64,000 bases of DNA. It comes from CAVONV01 sp963697355. GTDB taxonomy: Bacteria > Acidobacteriota > Vicinamibacteria > Marinacidobacterales > DATDRI01. This document shows, piece after piece, positions 62,563-64,000 of this stretch. The position numbers and the translations under genes are program-made. Location: NCBI GenBank assembly GCA_963697355.1, contig CAVONV010000023.1:930001-994000 (forward strand). Reading direction: 5' to 3'. The notes beneath the pieces are model-generated. The model searched no databases. It saw only the letters and a program-made list of their open reading frames with translations, and had not been told where the DNA came from. Position 1 is the first letter of the stretch; the number at the start of each line of letters is the position of its first letter.

Positions 62563-64000
62563 TCAGCGCGTCCACGACAGCCATTTTCGAAAGAGCCGTT
62601 TCACTCGAGGCGTCAAACGGGTACGGTTGAAGGCATCGGCGGTCCGTTTGATGCACTCGGCCTGCGTGGGATAAGGATGAATGGTGCCGGCGATGGTACC
62701 GAGACCGACGCCGGCATTCATAGCCAGGGTCAGTTCACTCAACATTTCACCGGCGTGGGAGGCTACGATCGTGGCGCCCAGGATTTCATCGGTGCCTTCC
62801 TTGACGTGCACTTTGACAAAACCCTCGTCGGATCCGTCCAGGATGGCTCGATCGACGTGCTCGAGCTCTTGAACGAAAGTCTGAACGGGAATTCCGTTCT
62901 CCTTTGCGTCCTTCTCGTACAAACCCACGTGAGCAATCTCCGGATCCGTGTAGGTGCACCACGGAATGGTCAGGGCGCTCGCCTTTTTCTTCATGAACGG
63001 CAGGCCAAACAGAGCGTTCTGGATCACGATGCGGGCAAGCGCGTCGGCCGTATGGGTGAACTTGTACTCGAAGCAACAATCGCCGGCCGCAAAGATCTTC
63101 GGATTCGAGGTCTGTAGGTGATCGTCTACGACGACTCCACGACGGGGTTGATACTCGACGCCGGCCTCCTCGAGCCCAATCCCCTCGACGTTGGGAGCCC
63201 GACCCACCGCCACCAGAATCTCGTCCACAGAAATGGTCCGACACTCTCCGCCGCAGTCGAGCTCTACGGACTTATCGACGCCCTGCTTCGAGACTCGGGT
63301 GATCCTGCAGTTCGCATTCAACTGAACGCCATCCCTCCGGAGAGCCTTTTCCACTCGCTCTGCTGCGTCAGGATCTTCACGCGTGAGGATTTGACTGGCC
63401 CCTTCGAGAAGATGCACTTCGGCCCCGAATCGCCCAAAAGTCTGGGCGAGCTCCACGCCGATGGGACCGGCTCCAACAACCACGAGACGCCGTGGAAGCT
63501 CGGTCAAGGAGAAAACCGTCTCGTTGGTGAGATACCCCGTCTCCTCGATGCCTTCGATGGGAGGTGCCACGGCCCGTCCTCCCGTGGCGATAACGGCCTT
63601 TTTGAACTCCAGCGTTTTCCCGCCGACTTCGATCCGGTCGGGCCCGATGAACTTGCCTTCACCGATGAAGACGTCGACGCCGGCCTCTCGGTAGCGATGG
63701 GCCGAGTCGTTCTTACTAATGCGGGCCCGGAGCTGCCGCATTCGTTCCATCACGGCGGGGAAATCGACCTCAACCTCGCCATGAACGCGTACCCCATACT
63801 CTTTGCCCCTTCGGGCGTCGGCCGCAACGCGAGCGGCGCGGATGAGCGCTTTTGAAGGCACACACCCGACGTTCAGGCAGTCACCTCCCATCAGGTGTTT
63901 CTCGATGAGGGCGACCTTGGCTCCGAGCCCTGCCGCACCGATGGCCGATACCAAACCGGCAGTACCCGCGCCGAGAACGACGAGGTTGTAACGTCCGCTC
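62563..64000 (-). CDS. FAD pyridine-nucleotide disulfide oxidoreductase (MerA/Lpd-like), start outside window
   Basis: Open to the right edge (about 478 codons). FAD motif LGAGTAGLVSA at the N-terminus, redox pair in GGDCLNVGCVPSKAL, NAD(P) motif VVVGAGPIGVELAQ, FAD site IFAAGDCC, and the C-terminal dimer domain with TIHPYPTQAECIKRTADAF. The HPYPT and absence of the C-terminal vicinal Cys pair of true mercuric reductases leave the substrate open; a general disulfide reductase of the MerA-like branch is likely. It could feed electrons to thiol systems, but nothing links it to the peroxiredoxin. Confidence 0.9.
   Translation of the reverse strand, partial: SGRYNLVVLGAGTAGLVSAIGAAGLGAKVALIEKHLMGGDCLNVGCVPSKALIRAARVAADARRGKEYGVRVHGEVEVDFPAVMERMRQLRARISKNDSAHRYREAGVDVFIGEGKFIGPDRIEVGGKTLEFKKAVIATGGRAVAPPIEGIEETGYLTNETVFSLTELPRRLVVVGAGPIGVELAQTFGRFGAEVHLLEGASQILTREDPDAAERVEKALRRDGVQLNANCRITRVSKQGVDKSVELDCGGECRTISVDEILVAVGRAPNVEGIGLEEAGVEYQPRRGVVVDDHLQTSNPKIFAAGDCCFEYKFTHTADALARIVIQNALFGLPFMKKKASALTIPWCTYTDPEIAHVGLYEKDAKENGIPVQTFVQELEHVDRAILDGSDEGFVKVHVKEGTDEILGATIVASHAGEMLSELTLAMNAGVGLGTIAGTIHPYPTQAECIKRTADAFNRTRLTPRVKRLFRKWLSWTR

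Overview
The window reads as a chromosome segment of a Gram-negative, moderately G+C-rich bacterium, most likely an Acidobacteriota member or a close relative. LpxB, Omp85-type and other outer-membrane barrels and lipoproteins indicate an outer membrane. A GWxTD-domain protein, Ser/Thr kinases fused to TolB-like propellers or TPRs, and an ADOP/MacB-like permease remnant favour Acidobacteriota. This is inferred from gene content only; there is no rRNA.

Layout. 1-27 kb is a compact housekeeping and cell-envelope region: two related multi-spanning membrane proteins (one cut by the left edge), an Omp85 barrel with a secreted partner, a coupled phosphorylase/GH172 pair broken by single-base indels, a STAS anti-anti-sigma protein, glutamine synthetase, an M24 peptidase, mltG-ruvX, an EnvC-like/CtpA-like pair, GWxTD, TPR and PEGA proteins, hflX, rsgA, lpxB and a matrixin operon, ending at a tRNA-Thr(CGT). 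27-36 kb holds three consecutive Ser/Thr kinase genes with different C-terminal sensor modules; the first carries several frameshifts. 36-55 kb is accessory and eroded: a family of small secreted NTF2-fold (DUF4440/SnoaL-like) proteins that share one signal peptide and ribosome-binding leader, two copies of one IS (one intact, one deleted), remnants of two other transposase types, a MazF-like toxin-antitoxin pair, a PUA-like/HNH protein, attC-like palindromes and many gene fragments. 55-64 kb returns to mostly intact genes: an alpha/beta hydrolase, a peroxiredoxin, an M14 and a C69 peptidase, a histidine kinase and a flavin disulfide reductase cut by the right edge.

The most interesting single item is the peroxiredoxin at 56231-56752. 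Its frame is open except for one TGA exactly where the peroxidatic cysteine belongs, and a hairpin matching bacterial SECIS geometry follows 14 nt later. It is probably a selenoprotein that ordinary gene calling splits in two. Other points are the leader-sharing secreted family with one leader swapped onto a lipocalin-like domain, a palindromic REP-like element inserted in frame inside a kinase gene, an EnvC-like/CtpA-like pair in which both members have lost catalytic residues, and an hflX whose only sensible start codon is ATA.

Many indels, several of them in homopolymers, break otherwise conserved genes. Some may be assembly errors rather than true pseudogenes, and this is said where it applies.
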